Assembly: GCA_012934845.2 (NCBI GenBank)
Contig: WNNJ02003402.1
Location: 1-64,000, forward strand
DNA: 64,000 nucleotides
Origin: Pomphorhynchus laevis
Lineage: Eukaryota; Acanthocephala; Palaeacanthocephala; Echinorhynchida; Pomphorhynchidae
Direction: 5' to 3'
The translations under genes were made by a program, and so were the position numbers. The notes beneath the pieces were generated by a model. The model saw only the letters and a list, made by a program, of their open reading frames with translations, ran no database searches and was not told where the DNA came from. Shown here one piece after another: positions 43,710 through 54,959 of this stretch (positions are counted from its first letter, which is position 1; the number at the start of each line of letters is the position of its first letter).

Positions 43710-44400
43710 CAAATAGAAAACATTTATGCTAAGCGCAATAGATTCCGCGGCAGATAACTTCCAGATAGATAGTATTAGCATTAAAACGAAAGAGGACTTT
43801 TTATATCTGGGCAGAACCGTAGCATCAGACGTATAGATTGTATTTGCGATCACTAAAAAGATCGACTGTGCGTGGGCAAAATGGCGTGCGTTGACTGGCG
43901 TAATATGCGAAAAGAAAATGCCAGATAATCTTAAATCAAAGATATACCGCACCGTCATTGCATACGCGCACTGTGTGGAGTAGAGTGCTGGCCTGCTACA
44001 AACAAAACCGCACACAACTAAGCAGCGATGGAAATGCGAATGTTGATCTGATGGGAGGCATCGCACTGCTCGATCATGTAAGAAACGAAATTACATTAAA
44101 GAGGTTTGGAGTTCAGTCGATTGAAGAAAAATTGCAGGATCCCGATTACAATGGTTTGGTCATGTAATCCGCGCAAATACAACCACCGTCATAAAGAGTG
44201 TGATGGACCTGGTTGCATCAGGCAAACGACCCCTCTAGCGTCCTAAGCAGAGATGGCGGGATACAATAAGGGATATGACAGTAGCTGGGGTAACGGAAAA
44301 CTGCGCGAAATACAGAGAAAAGTGCAATCATTTGGTCAAAAAGGCGGACTCCGTAACAAAGCGGAACAAACACTAAAGAAAAAGAAGTTAAAGAAGAGAG
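43710..44400 (+). mobile_element. RTE-clade LINE: 3' end (C-terminus of RT protein)
   Basis: Broken frames read TKEDFLYLGRTVASDV, CAWAKWRALTGVICEKKMPD, LKSKIYRTVIAY, RFGVQSIEEKL, WFGHVIRANTTTVIKSVMDL and RPKQRWRDTIRDMTVAGV. This is the characteristic RTE/BovB C-terminal region after the reverse transcriptase. It is 5'-truncated and ends in AAAGAAAAAGAAG at the satellite junction. Several stops and frame changes make it inactive. Confidence 0.85.
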
Positions 44401-44709
44401 TTAATTGAATTATTCTAAAATAACGAAGCTTTTTTATTAAACATTTCAGAAATACAATTTATCCAAAGATAAATTGCAAATTAAATATTCGTAGAAGTTT
44501 TTATCGATTCCAGTCGAAATATAAAATATTAACATAAAACAATATCACGCAAAGCATAAATTAAAATTACGAAATAAAAATTGATCAAACTGTTTAACTG
44601 ACGATGACAAAATACCTGTAAATTTTGAGCGCAAAAAGCCCGTTTCGTTTTTATGCATAAATACAAATATTAAATATTACAATAAAAGATAAATGTATGC
44701 GTTCAAGAA

Positions 44710-45470
44710 TATTTCCCGAGGTATAGCTGAGGCTACCGGCCCCGTCTCCAGGTTGCGGATAGTAGTATGCCATTCAGATATAGAGGTAAGCTGCGAATAC
44801 GACTATAGTCTAATAAGAAGCCGTGAACAATCAGCGGTAAACACTATCAGTGTGTGGTGGATCGTGGATTAAGCATCCATATTTCCGATTTAAGTACCAC
44901 ATCAGCTTGAAGACAGTGTTTTGTGACAAGGCCAGTCAATTCCGCCTCTAATGGATATGTTACCTGGAGCTACGCAGGTAAAACCGTGCTTTGCCCACCG
45001 CTGATAAATGTGCGGTCAGTGACAGACCTTCGCAACAGGTCGGCTGTTTGTTAACCAACCATATTGTTGCAACAAAAATGACTTAATGATTCCAAAAGTG
45101 CCTCGACCATAGCTAGAGTGTACTTCACATACGACGCGCGTGGATGAGGCCCGATTCCGATAGTAAGTTAATAAGGGTTCCCGATTCAAATGCGGTTGCG
45201 GGAAGCAATCATCCAAGCCAAAGACAAATGAGAGATCGAAAGTAAGTAGTGCGGAGGTGATTAAGGTTACAACGTTGATCGTCGGATCAATGACAGTGAG
45301 ATTATTTGAGTTGGTAGACGGTCTTTAACGTAGGAAAATGTAGATATGCGCCGTGCAGGAATCTCGTTGGTCTGGAGCTAAGTCAAGAGATCTTGGTGGT
45401 GGATACAAACTAATCTATAGTGGAGGACATGATCGACAGAACGAAGTGGAAGAAAAACGTGAACTTATAT
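44710..45470 (+). mobile_element. RTE-clade LINE: 5' region and start of endonuclease
   Basis: Closely matches 47340-48030: the same CCGAGGTATAGCTG start, untranslated region, and a broken endonuclease start reading VGSMT, VQES-WSGAKSRDLGG and YSGGHDR. It breaks off into satellite at about 45475. It looks like the 5' partner of an RTE copy whose 3' end type is seen just upstream (43710-44400). Confidence 0.75.
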
Positions 45471-47339
45471 AAAAAATGAACTGATATGAATTTTTCTAAA
45501 ATAACGAAGCTTTTTATTAAACACTTCAGAAATACAGCTTATCCAAATGCATATGGCAAATGAAATATTCTTAGAAATTATTAAACGAATCCAGTCGAAA
45601 TATAAAAAATTAAAATAAAACAATATCACGCAAAGCACAAATTACACTTACGAAATAAAAATTGTTCAAACTGTTTAACTGACGATGAGAAAATACCTGT
45701 AATTTTTGAGCGCGAAAAGCCCATTTTGTTTCTATGCATTAATACAAATATGAAATATTACAATTAAAGATAAATGTATGCGTTAAAGAAGAGAGTAATT
45801 TACATTATATTAGAAAAGAAGCTTTTTTAAACATTTCAATAATACAATTTATCCAAATAATAAATTGCAAATTAAATATTCTTAGAAATTATTTAACGAA
45901 TCCAGTCGAAATAAATAATATTTAAATAAAACAATATCACACAAAGCTCAATATAAACTTACTAAGTGAAAATTGTTCAAACTGTTTAACTGACGATGAG
46001 AAAATAGCTGTAAATTTATAGCGCGAAAAGCCCGTTTTGTTTCTATGCATTAATACAAATATGAAATATTACAACTAAATATAAATGTATGCTGTAAAGA
46101 AGAGAGTTAATTGCATTATTCTAAAAAAGAAGCTTTTTTATTAAACATTTCAATAATACAATTTATCCAAATACAAATTAAATATTCTTAGAAATTATTT
46201 AACGAATCCAGTCGAAATATAAAAAATTAAAATAAAACAATATCACGCAAAGCACAAATTACACTTACGAAATAAAAATTGTTCTATCTGTTTAACTGAC
46301 GATGAGAAAATAGCTGTAAATTTATAGCGCGAAAAGCCCGTTTTGTTTCTATGCATTAATACAAATATGAAATATTACAACTAAATATAAATGTATGCTG
46401 TAAAGAAGAGAGTTAATTGCATTATTCTAAAAAAGAAGCTTTTTTATTAAACATTTCAATAATACAATTTATCCAAATACAAATTAAATATTCTTAGAAA
46501 TTATTTAACGAATCCAGTCGAAATATAAAATATTAAAATAAAACAATATCACGCAAAGCTCAATATAAACTTACTTAATGAAAATTGTTCAAACTGTTTA
46601 ACTGACGATGAGAAAATACCTGTAAATTTATAGCGCGAAAAACCCGTTTTGTTTTTTTGCATTAATACAAATATGAAATATTTCAATTAAAGATAAATGT
46701 ATGCGTTAAAGAAGAGAGTTATTTACATTATATTAAAAAACGAAGCTTTTTTAAACATTTCAATAATACAATTTATCCAAATAATAAATTGCAAATTAAA
46801 TATTCTTAGAAATTCTTCAACGAATCCAGTCGAAATATAAAATATTAAAATAAAACAATATCACGCAAAGCTCAATATAAACTTACTTAATGAAAATTGT
46901 TCAAACTGTTTAACTGACGACGAGAAAATACCTGTAAATGTATAGCGCGAAAAGCCCGTTTTGTTTTTTGCATTAATACAAATATGAAATATTACAACTA
47001 AATATAAATGTATGCGTTAAAGAAGAGAGTTATTTACATTATATTAAAAAACGAAGCTTTTTTAAACATTTCAATAGTACAATTTATCCAAATAATAAAT
47101 TGCAGATAATATATTCTAAGAAATTATTTAACGAATCCAGTCGAGATATAAAATATTAAAATAAATCAATATCACGCAAAGCTCAATATAATTTTACTTA
47201 ATGAAAATTGTTCAAACTGTTTAACTGACGAAAAAAATACCTGTAAATTTATAGCGCGAAAAGCCCGTTTGGTTTCTATGCATTAATACAAATATGAAAT
47301 ATTACAATTAAAGATAGATGTATGCTGGTGTAAAGAACG

Positions 47340-49525
47340 CTTACCGAGGTATAGCTGGGGCTACCGGGCGCGTTCTTATGTTGCGAATAGGGGTATGCCA
47401 TTTAGATATAGATGAAAGCTGCGAATACGACTCTGGTCTAAATAGCAGCCGTGGACAATCAGCGTCAAACACTATCAGTGTTTGATAGATCGTGGATTTA
47501 GCATCCATGTTTCCGATTTAAGTACCACATCAGCTCGAAGACAGTGTTTTGTGACAAGGCAAGTCAATTCCGCCTTACATAAATCTGCTACCTGCAGCAA
47601 CGCTGGTTTAACTTTGCTAGGCCCACCGCTAATAAATGTGGCGGTCAGTGACAGCCATTCGCAACAAGCCGGCTGTTCGTTTACCATATTGTTGCAACAA
47701 AAATGACTACATGATTCAAAATGCGCTTCGACCGGAGCTAGAGCGTACTTTACATACGACGCGCGTGGATGAGGCCCGATTAAGATAGAAAGTTAATAAG
47801 GGTTCCTGCTTTAAAGGTCGTTTCGCGAAACAATAATCCAGGACAAAGACAAGAAGGGATCGAAAATGAGTAGTGCGGAGGTCATCAAGGTTGTAACGTT
47901 AAACGTCGGATCAATGACAGGGAGTTCGCTTGAGTTGGTAGACGCTCTTAGACGTAGGAAAATAAAGATATTTGCCGTCCAGGAAACTCGTGGGTCTGGA
48001 GCTAAGTCTAGAGATCTTGGTGGTTGATACAAACTTATCAATAGTGGAGGCCATGATCGAAAGAACGGAGTGGGTGTTCGTATCTTTAAGAGACTGGTCT
48101 ATTCTGTGCATGAAATGCGACGATACTCTGATAGATTGATGAAAATATCTATGATGGGTGATAAAGTAAACCTTCACTTCATCAGCGCATACGCTCTACA
48201 AATTAGGTCATTTTCGGATAAAAAGGACGATTTTTGGAACATGTTGGAGCAACTAACGTGTGAAATACCAGAAGAAAATTATCTGATGATTGCGGGTAAT
48301 TTAAACGGACACGTTGAATCATCAAGTGATGGTCATGTATTTCATGGTGGAAATGGATATGGCGACAAAAACAATGAAGGAACGCGAATCATCGAGTTCG
48401 CAGACGCCAATAAACTAATGGTGACTAACACTCGCTTCTAAAACGGGTATTACATCTAGCAACGTGCTATAGCGGAATCGCGATGTTTCAGATCGACTAC
48501 TTTCTCATAAAGAGAAGAGACTTAAAAACTGTCATGGATTGCAAGGTAATTCCATTCGAAACTGTTGCGACTCAACACAGACCAGTTATCTGCAAGATAC
48601 GGCTTATGAATAAAAAGTCGACGATGCTACCACGCAATGGACCAGTACGGATAAAGTGGTGGAGGATGAAAGAAAGCGGGATAGATCTTGTCGAGGACAT
48701 TGTCTTGCCTTTCATCACAACGATTGAAGAGACGTGGACAAATGTTAATGAGCAAATACATAGGTCTGCGAAGAAATATTGCAGAGTGGTAAAGGCTGGA
48801 AGTCGTAAAATAGAAAAATGTGCTTGGCTGTGGACCGAGGAAGTGAAGGAGGCAGTGAGGGAAAAGAAGAAATATCATGCTTTTCTACAGGTGAAAACCT
48901 TGAAAAATTGGAATGTATATAAGGATGCCCAAAACGCGCAAAGTGTGTAGTTGCTGCTAGAGGCGGCAGAACGCAGAAGGCCCTGTATGATGAATTGGAC
49001 AGTAGGCAAGGGCAAAATACAATATACCGCCTGTCTAAAATTCGACAAAAACAGAGCGAGGACTTTGGGCGTTTTCACGGTATCAATGACAGTACTGGAA
49101 AACTCACAAATGATAAGTAAAAGGTGTGTGAAATATGGAGGAAACACTATGAGATGATCAGCACAACTGAATTTCTTCATCCACCGATTCCCTATATTAA
49201 TCCTGTTCTCGGTCCTATGGAAGAAATCAATAAGGAAGTTACATCAGCCCTAAATAATTCACGATCGAAAAAGGCTACAGGCACAGACGATATACCATCT
49301 AAATTGTAGAACTCCTCTTTCTGGCAACCAGTAGAATGGCTCACAGCGTTTTTAAACAGGGTATTGTGGGAAAGATAAATACCTCGTGACTGGACTGATA
49401 GTGTGACTGTTCCGATTTGGAAACATAATGGAAGTCCAGCAGATTGCCTAAACTACCGCCCGGTTAGGCTATTATCGCACACGATGAAGATTCAGGAAAG
49501 AGTAATCGAGCGAAGAGTTCGGATT
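47340..49525 (+). mobile_element. RTE-clade LINE, 5' UTR, endonuclease and start of RT; 3'-truncated
   Basis: The endonuclease segment reads VVTLNVGSMTGSSLELVDAL, IFAVQETRGSGAKSRDLGG, ISAYALQ, LMIAGNLNGHVESSSDGHVF and QIDYFLIKRRDLKTVMDCKV, then QHRPVICKIRL, as in RTE/BovB. Connection domain sequence (48630-48950) and RT entry (SRSKKATGTDDIPSKL about 49255-49307; VTVPIWKHNG and LNYRPVRLLSHTMKIQERVI, about 49410-49520) follow. Several stops interrupt the frame. At 49525 it meets an inverted dispersed repeat and the rest of RT is missing. Confidence 0.85.
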
Positions 49526-49860
49526 AAATTAGTGTGAACCAATCAGAGGAAATACGTCCTTAACACGTATTTGGCCCCTCGGCTATGTTGGGTAGATGAG
49601 TTAGGGGCTGAAACCTGATAGCATAGCAGTTCCTCCTGATGACCTCTAATCCTTATTCTGATACAATTTTGGTTATTTATTAGTCAATTCATAAAAATGA
49701 CTTTTATTTTAAATTTCAATTTTTTATTTTAACTTTATTTAAATTATAAAAAATCTTATAAAAATTATTAATTTTATTATTTAATTATTAAATTTTGATT
49801 AAGCATTATTATGTTTTGTTTATTTTATAATTATATTAAAAATGTAGACTCAGTTTGCTG
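49525..49860 (-). repeat. Dispersed repeat, copy 2
   Basis: On the minus strand it matches 35750-35985 over more than 150 bases (shared ATAAAAGTCATTTTTATGAA, TTAGAGGTCATCAGGAGGAA). It extends further, through CCCCTAACTCATCTACCCAA. No ORF. Confidence 0.7.
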
Positions 49861-50421
49861 ATTCGATTCTACTAATGTTGATGCCAGCCACATCAGATGG
49901 GGTGGCTAAAAGCATTGTGACGGTCCCTTCTCTTCTTTGTTTGGCTGTCAAAAGCTGACAGATACAAGATGAGAGTGAAGCGACATATTTGGAGGTGCCC
50001 GGTAGAGGCCCCCAGGAGCTAAGAATATCTGTGACAGATATATCTCTACTCCTAAAGTCTTTCCAAGGCGGGATTGGTTGAGGTGATTGAGTGGCTTCAT
50101 TATGATGTAGGGATAGTGGCTCCTCCAACACTTTATCAATACCTACTTTTCCAATCCAGCCTAATGCTCTATCTTTCCGACAGACAAACTTCTCCTTCTT
50201 GAATATCTTTCAGAAGGAAGACTGCGCTGGATTAAGGGAAGAAATGCTTGCCCTATCCTTACCCAATTGGAACCTATAACTAGTGATTTAATATTCTTTC
50301 GAGATGACTTGTCTGGCAGAAGCAGATAGGTTGCGAGACGAAGCATATACGCTAAGGTTTTGAGTTTTGTCGGAATGGGAATTCTAAGGTCTTGAGTTTT
50401 GTCAAAGGTCTCTATGTCCAT
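49850..50421 (-). mobile_element. Jockey-superfamily LINE fragment, inverted 5' half
   Basis: The minus strand encodes IPTKLKTLAYMLRLA, then EEPLSLHHNEATQSPQPIPP and DILSSWGPLPGTSK to SPSDVAGINISR-like sequence. This equals residues about 270-440 of the complete ORF2 at 41079-43538. It is joined back to back with the plus-strand fragment at 50392. Confidence 0.85.
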
Positions 50422-51070
50422 TCAGCAGTTGGTGAGGAGGAGCAGTTTTGTCGGGATAATAGCCATCGTCTAATTGTTGCTGTTTTCCTTGACATTTCTG
50501 CTGCATTTGACCGCATATCCATTCTCTTTGTGATCTCTGCTCTAAGGTCCCTCTGGTTGTCTGCGAGAATTGTGAACAGGATGGTGATTTTACTGTACAC
50601 CAAGCGATTTTACTATGAAGACGACCATGATGAGCGTCAGTTCTACCATATTAGGGGTGTGCCCCAAGGCTCCTTTCAGCAGTTGGTGAGGAGGAGCAGT
50701 TTTGTCGGAATAATAGTCATCGCCTAGTTGGCTGTTTTCCTTGACATTTCTGCTGCATTTGACCGCATATCCATTCTCTTTGTGATCTATTCTCTCAGGT
50801 CCCTCTGGTTGTCTTCGAGAATTGTGAACAGGATGGTGATTTTACTGTACACCAAGCGATTTTACTATGAAGACGACCATGATGAACGTCAGTTCTACCA
50901 TATTAGGGGTGTGCCCCCAGGCTCCCCTCTTTCTCCAATCTTATATCTTGCTGCTTCCATTAACCTATTTAAAATATTCAAACGCGAACAACGTCTAGTG
51001 GTGTATGATGATAACACCACAGCCCTGTTCACTTGACGCGGGTGTTAAGACGTAGTCTCTGACATCAGCC
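50392..51070 (+). mobile_element. Jockey-superfamily LINE fragment, RT half with internal duplication
   Basis: The plus strand encodes FVKGLYVHSAVGEEEQFCRD, VFLDISAAFDRISILFVI and GVPQGS. It then restarts at CAGCAGTTGGTGAGGAGGAG (second occurrence about 257 bases later) and continues through GVPPGSPLSPILYLAASI to a changed catalytic VVYDDNTTALF. It corresponds to ORF2 residues about 485-650, with a tandem duplication. Inactive. Confidence 0.85.
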
Positions 51071-51179
51071 GTTTATTTTATATGGTGCATTTACAAACTG
51101 CTCATCTATAGTTTTTATCCTAATTTTAAATTGATATACATGTGTAGTCATTGTTACTATTGAAATTGTGATGATATTT

Positions 51180-52030
51180 TTTAGGTTTTCAAATTGAAGG
51201 TAGCACCTTCCCATACCAACTCAGATTGCATTCATATGTTTCGTTTACATTTAAATCATTATAATTAGCTTCGTTCATCAGTACATCCTAATAAAGCTTT
51301 TTGCATTTGAAGACAAAAATTTATTACTAGCTTTATCAATAGTTGTTATTATATAGTTATCCTTTAATTTAGTGAGTTCTGTACACATATCTTTATTAAT
51401 TTTATCTTTCCTTTTATAATTGTTTGTTATTTTCATTTTATTTTTAATTTTATCAAATATATAATCTTTCCAAATGTTTATCTTAGATATATTCGAGCTT
51501 TCATTATTAATCAGCTTACTAAAGTAATCATTTAAGTTACTATATAACGTATTGTAAATTTTATTTTGGTCGTTTTTTTAATCTATATTTATACCCTTTT
51601 GATAGCTATTTCCTTAATTCACTATTTTCAATTAATTCTAGATTATGAGTGCATGTATGTTCATATTTCGTCCTGATGACGAAAAGTATAAAATCACTGC
51701 ATTCATATGTTGTGTTTATATTTAAATCATTATAAATAACTTCCTTCATCAGTATATCATAATAAAGCTTTTTGCATATGAATACAAAGTTATTACTAGC
51801 TTTATCAATAATTGTTATTATATAGTTATCCTCTAATTTGGTTAGTTCTGCATACATATCTTTATTTATTTTATCTTTCCTTTTATAATTGTTTGCTATT
51901 TTCATTTTCTCTCTATTTTATCAAATATATCAGTTTTCCAAATGTTTATCTTTGATGTATTTAGGCTTTCACCAAAGTAAGCATTTAAGTCATTATATAA
52001 CGAATTGTTAATTTTATTTTTATTGTAAAT
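51180..52030 (-). mobile_element. Penelope-like element: two tandem N-terminal/RT-entry fragments
   Basis: The minus strand gives KIANNYKRKDKINKDMYAEL, then YIITIIDKASNNFVFICKKL and TCTHNLELIENSELRK. A second, similar block lies at about 51500-51240 (TNNYKRKDKINKDMCTEL). These are the segments before and at the start of the Penelope RT domain. Head-to-tail partial copies are usual for this class. Several interruptions; inactive. Confidence 0.7.
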
Positions 52031-52440
52031 CAAAACCTACAAATAAACTTCTATATGCCAATACGAGGTGATTTATTAGACAGGTTCGATATTGTGGTCC
52101 AGACATCACAATTATCAAAGTATCATCAAACCTCTATAGTCACACAGCTTTCATCACGAGTCAGGTTCAATCTTTTTCCGATTGATTTGATGAAAAACAT
52201 GAATTTATTGCTGTCTTAGCATTTAGGCGTTTATCAGTTGTTTGCTTCATTGGAATAAAGTTTATTGATCTCTAGTCTGACGCAATCTTTTGTGTGAGTT
52301 CGTTTGTAATTGTAATCACTTAACTGAATCATGCACATATACAACTAAGTTAACACTGACATTTTTTTATTGTAAATTTTATTTTTATTGTTATTTAATC
52401 TATATTAAATAACGTAATCTTTATTAAATCACGTAACTAA
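52030..52440. other. Unassigned spacer
   Basis: Between Penelope fragments and the next RT element. Contains no ORF or motif that I recognise. Confidence 0.4.
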
Positions 52441-52559
52441 AAGGCATCCGGAAGAATGGAAAAAAAAGAATATTGTTGATTGTTAAGTCGAGGGAAGGTT
52501 CAAGCAAGCACTTTTATATCGGAGGAGAAGTCAACCTCAGGTGTTCTTTAACCGGATGA

Positions 52560-54830
52560 TGTTGTTATGGTAAGGGCTGTAAAAGATCTGATGCAGGACC
52601 TTCATCCAGCGGCAAAGGTTCCTGATGAGAATTTTCTCATTTCGCAACCACTCACAAATGCGCGCCATCACCACCCTCTTGAATTTACCACATTAAACGA
52701 AGACGACATTGTTCGATCAGTAAAAAAACCAAAGAATGAGCAGGTCCATGAGGGTTAGACGCAGCTATGTGGGGTCGACCGTTATTGTGCTTCGGGACAC
52801 GTTCTCGCTGGCTAGGTCAATAGCCGCCTTCGCTACTCGATTAGCAAACGAAAGTATTCATCCCGATATACTAAAAGCATTCACTGCAAGTCACATAATC
52901 GATTTAAGAAAAAAGATGGAAGTGTCAGGCCAATTTGAGTATGTGATGTGGTAAGGCGTATAATAGCCAAGAAGGTTCTACAAAAAGTAAGAAATGATCT
53001 TCAGGAAGTAGCAGGAATTGAACAACTATGCGCATCTCACCGTGGTGGTTAGAATTCGCAATTCACTTATTGGGAAAGACATTCGAGTTGTCACAAGACA
53101 GTTGTATATTAGTAATTGACGCTAAGAATGCTTTAAACGCAGTCAATCGTAGAGCAGCACTACACAGCATGTCTTTTATTACTCCCTCGTTGGCTACTGT
53201 GCTTTGGAATCTATATGCTTCGCAACTCAACTCGTACTAGGTGGAGTTAGTATCTGCAGCACGGAGGGTTTTACACAGAGTGATCGTTTTGTGATGACTG
53301 CATTTGCAATGGCATCATTGCTTCTCATTTTAACTATTCAGAACGCAGTTCCTGACGTAACACAGAGATGGTTTGCAGACGATGCAAATTTTGTTGGCCG
53401 ACTCCAAGATTTACATATAGTATGGAATATTTTACATAAGGTCAGCACAAAATACGAATACCATGTGAACGCGTCGAAGACGCAATTATTTTCAAGGAGC
53501 TTACTACGTCCCATGAACTTACCTTCGGAGCAGATCTATTTCTCAATCGAAGGCATTACGATCCTTGGAGTTCCCATCGGAACCGACACATACGTAACGT
53601 CCGCCACAAAGAGGACTTAAAAAAATGGTCGGAGATCTGTCACAGATTAGCAACTATTGCGGATTATGATCCTCAGGCAGCATATACTGGTTTGACAAAA
53701 TCAGTTCAATTGAAATGGTCGCACTTCACGAGAACAGTTGAATGCATGCCATCGATCTGGATCCTCTCCAAAGTGTCCTTATCGATCGATTGATTCCCTC
53801 AATAACGAATCGATTCTTGAACGAAGAGTGGATCAGAGTAGTGACATCCCCACTTGGTTTGGGATGACTGTGAATTAGGGACACATCAGTCTCTGCGAAG
53901 AGGGCATACCTCTCTTCTAGGACCCTCAGTGATACTTACAAGTCTGGTCTAATTGAAGTAGATTTACGGAAGTTACAGGCAAGGACATTAAAAGGACTGG
54001 CAGAAGAACTTTAAGATGTGATGAGTAATCGTTCGCGTCAAACATCATTTCAGAGGGACAGAAATGTTTCCCAGATAATTTCACATGCATCAAGAGAAGG
54101 AGCATCTGCGTTGCTGAATTCATTGCCCCTTGTCAACCAACAGTTTCGATTAACTGTAACCCAGTTCAGAGATGGGCTTTGCACACGATATGAGTGGACT
54201 CCAGATCGCTTAAATGGAATCAATTGTATATGTGGAGCCTCCCAAAACTTGACTCATGCCTTGGCATGTAAACGTGGATGTTTACCATCGATTTGTCACG
54301 ATGCAATCAGAAACATTATCGAAAATGAGCTTACTAGAGTCTGTTCGGGTGTTGGGATAGGGCCTACATTATCGCACGTCTAATCCGAAATGGTGTTCTA
54401 AACTATAACTATTACTCGGGACGACGACGCCCGCCTGAACATTGTGTGCTATGGTCTCAAGTGCAGTCGAATTGAGCGTACGTTTTTTGAAGTAAATATA
54501 TTTTCAATACTTGCTCAATCGATTGTCAGCAAGAGTACCGATTCCGCCCTTGAGTACAATGAGAAAAGGAAAAGAGCCAAATACAGCGAACAGGTAGAAA
54601 AAGTCAAACGTGCAAAGTTTGTACCCCTAGTGTTTTCGACATCCGGGGGCATTGGTAGGGACGCGCTTCTTGTTCTGAAAAGATTGGCCTCACGAATCGC
54701 AGAAAACTCCAGCGGTTCGGAAGGCAAATATGCGGAATCTTTCTCGCTGCTGAAGAAAAGAATCACATTCGAACTGGTTCGGGCCGCCTCTGCGTATCTA
54801 TGATCTCCACGTTCAACAAGGGGAAAGCCA
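52560..54830 (+). mobile_element. Reverse-transcriptase element with C-terminal Cys/His and nuclease-like domain, broken
   Basis: Successive frames give an RT domain: ILVIDAKNALNAVNRRAALH (about 53110-53165), STEGFTQSDRFVMTAFAMAS (about 53263-53320), the catalytic VTQRWFADDANFVGRLQDLH, and YHVNASKTQLF. Downstream come FRDGLCTRYEWTPDRL, a Cys-rich CICG...HALACKRGCLPSICHD block (about 54228-54300), and RIERTFFEVNIFS, then KRAKFVPLVFSTSGGIGRDA. I know this order (RT, CxCG...HxxxC, FFxVxxF, FTPLVFSxxGG) from RT ORFs common in cnidarian and other invertebrate genomes but cannot name the clade. The C-terminal part could be a restriction-like nuclease. The copy is broken. Confidence 0.65.
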
Positions 54831-54959
54831 ACATGTACTGAAATCAGCAATGTCGATTATTTCACATATGACCGCCAAAAACCGTTATTTTTAAAAATCA
54901 AAATTATAATCCTATGTAACCCTTTTGAGGGTAACCTGCGAAATGTAATTTTGTAATAA

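Larger units (their letters stand above)
39410..47330 (+). repeat. Satellite array, about 310 bp unit, interrupted by retroelements
   Basis: The marker TTTAACTGACGATGAGA recurs at about 39632, 39945, 44600, 45681, 45992, 46298, 46604, 46916 and 47227; uninterrupted neighbours are 306-313 bases apart. Each unit also carries CGAAAAGCCCGTTTTGTTT and AACGAATCCAGTCGAAAT. A complete LINE (about 39955-43650) and RTE segments (about 43710-44400 and 44710-45470) interrupt it. RTE 5' ends join the unit at the same place twice (after ATGTATG). Confidence 0.85.

Noticed and set aside
43629-44066. Minus-strand ORF of 145 residues
   Set aside because: It lies antisense to recognisable RTE sequence (plus strand), so it is a shadow frame.
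39600-47260. CTGACGA followed by GAAA in every unit of the 310 bp satellite, resembling a hammerhead core
   Set aside because: The 26-28 bases between the two motifs do not form a stem II next to the core, and there is no NUH site with matching stem I arms.
49570-49670. GATGAG...CTGAAAC and CTGATGACC in the dispersed repeat as a hammerhead
   Set aside because: The core bases are incomplete and no paired stems can be drawn around them in either copy.
51660-51690. TCCTGATGACGAAAAG as a hammerhead core
   Set aside because: There is no stem II between CTGATGA and GAAA, and the sequence is part of Penelope remnants.
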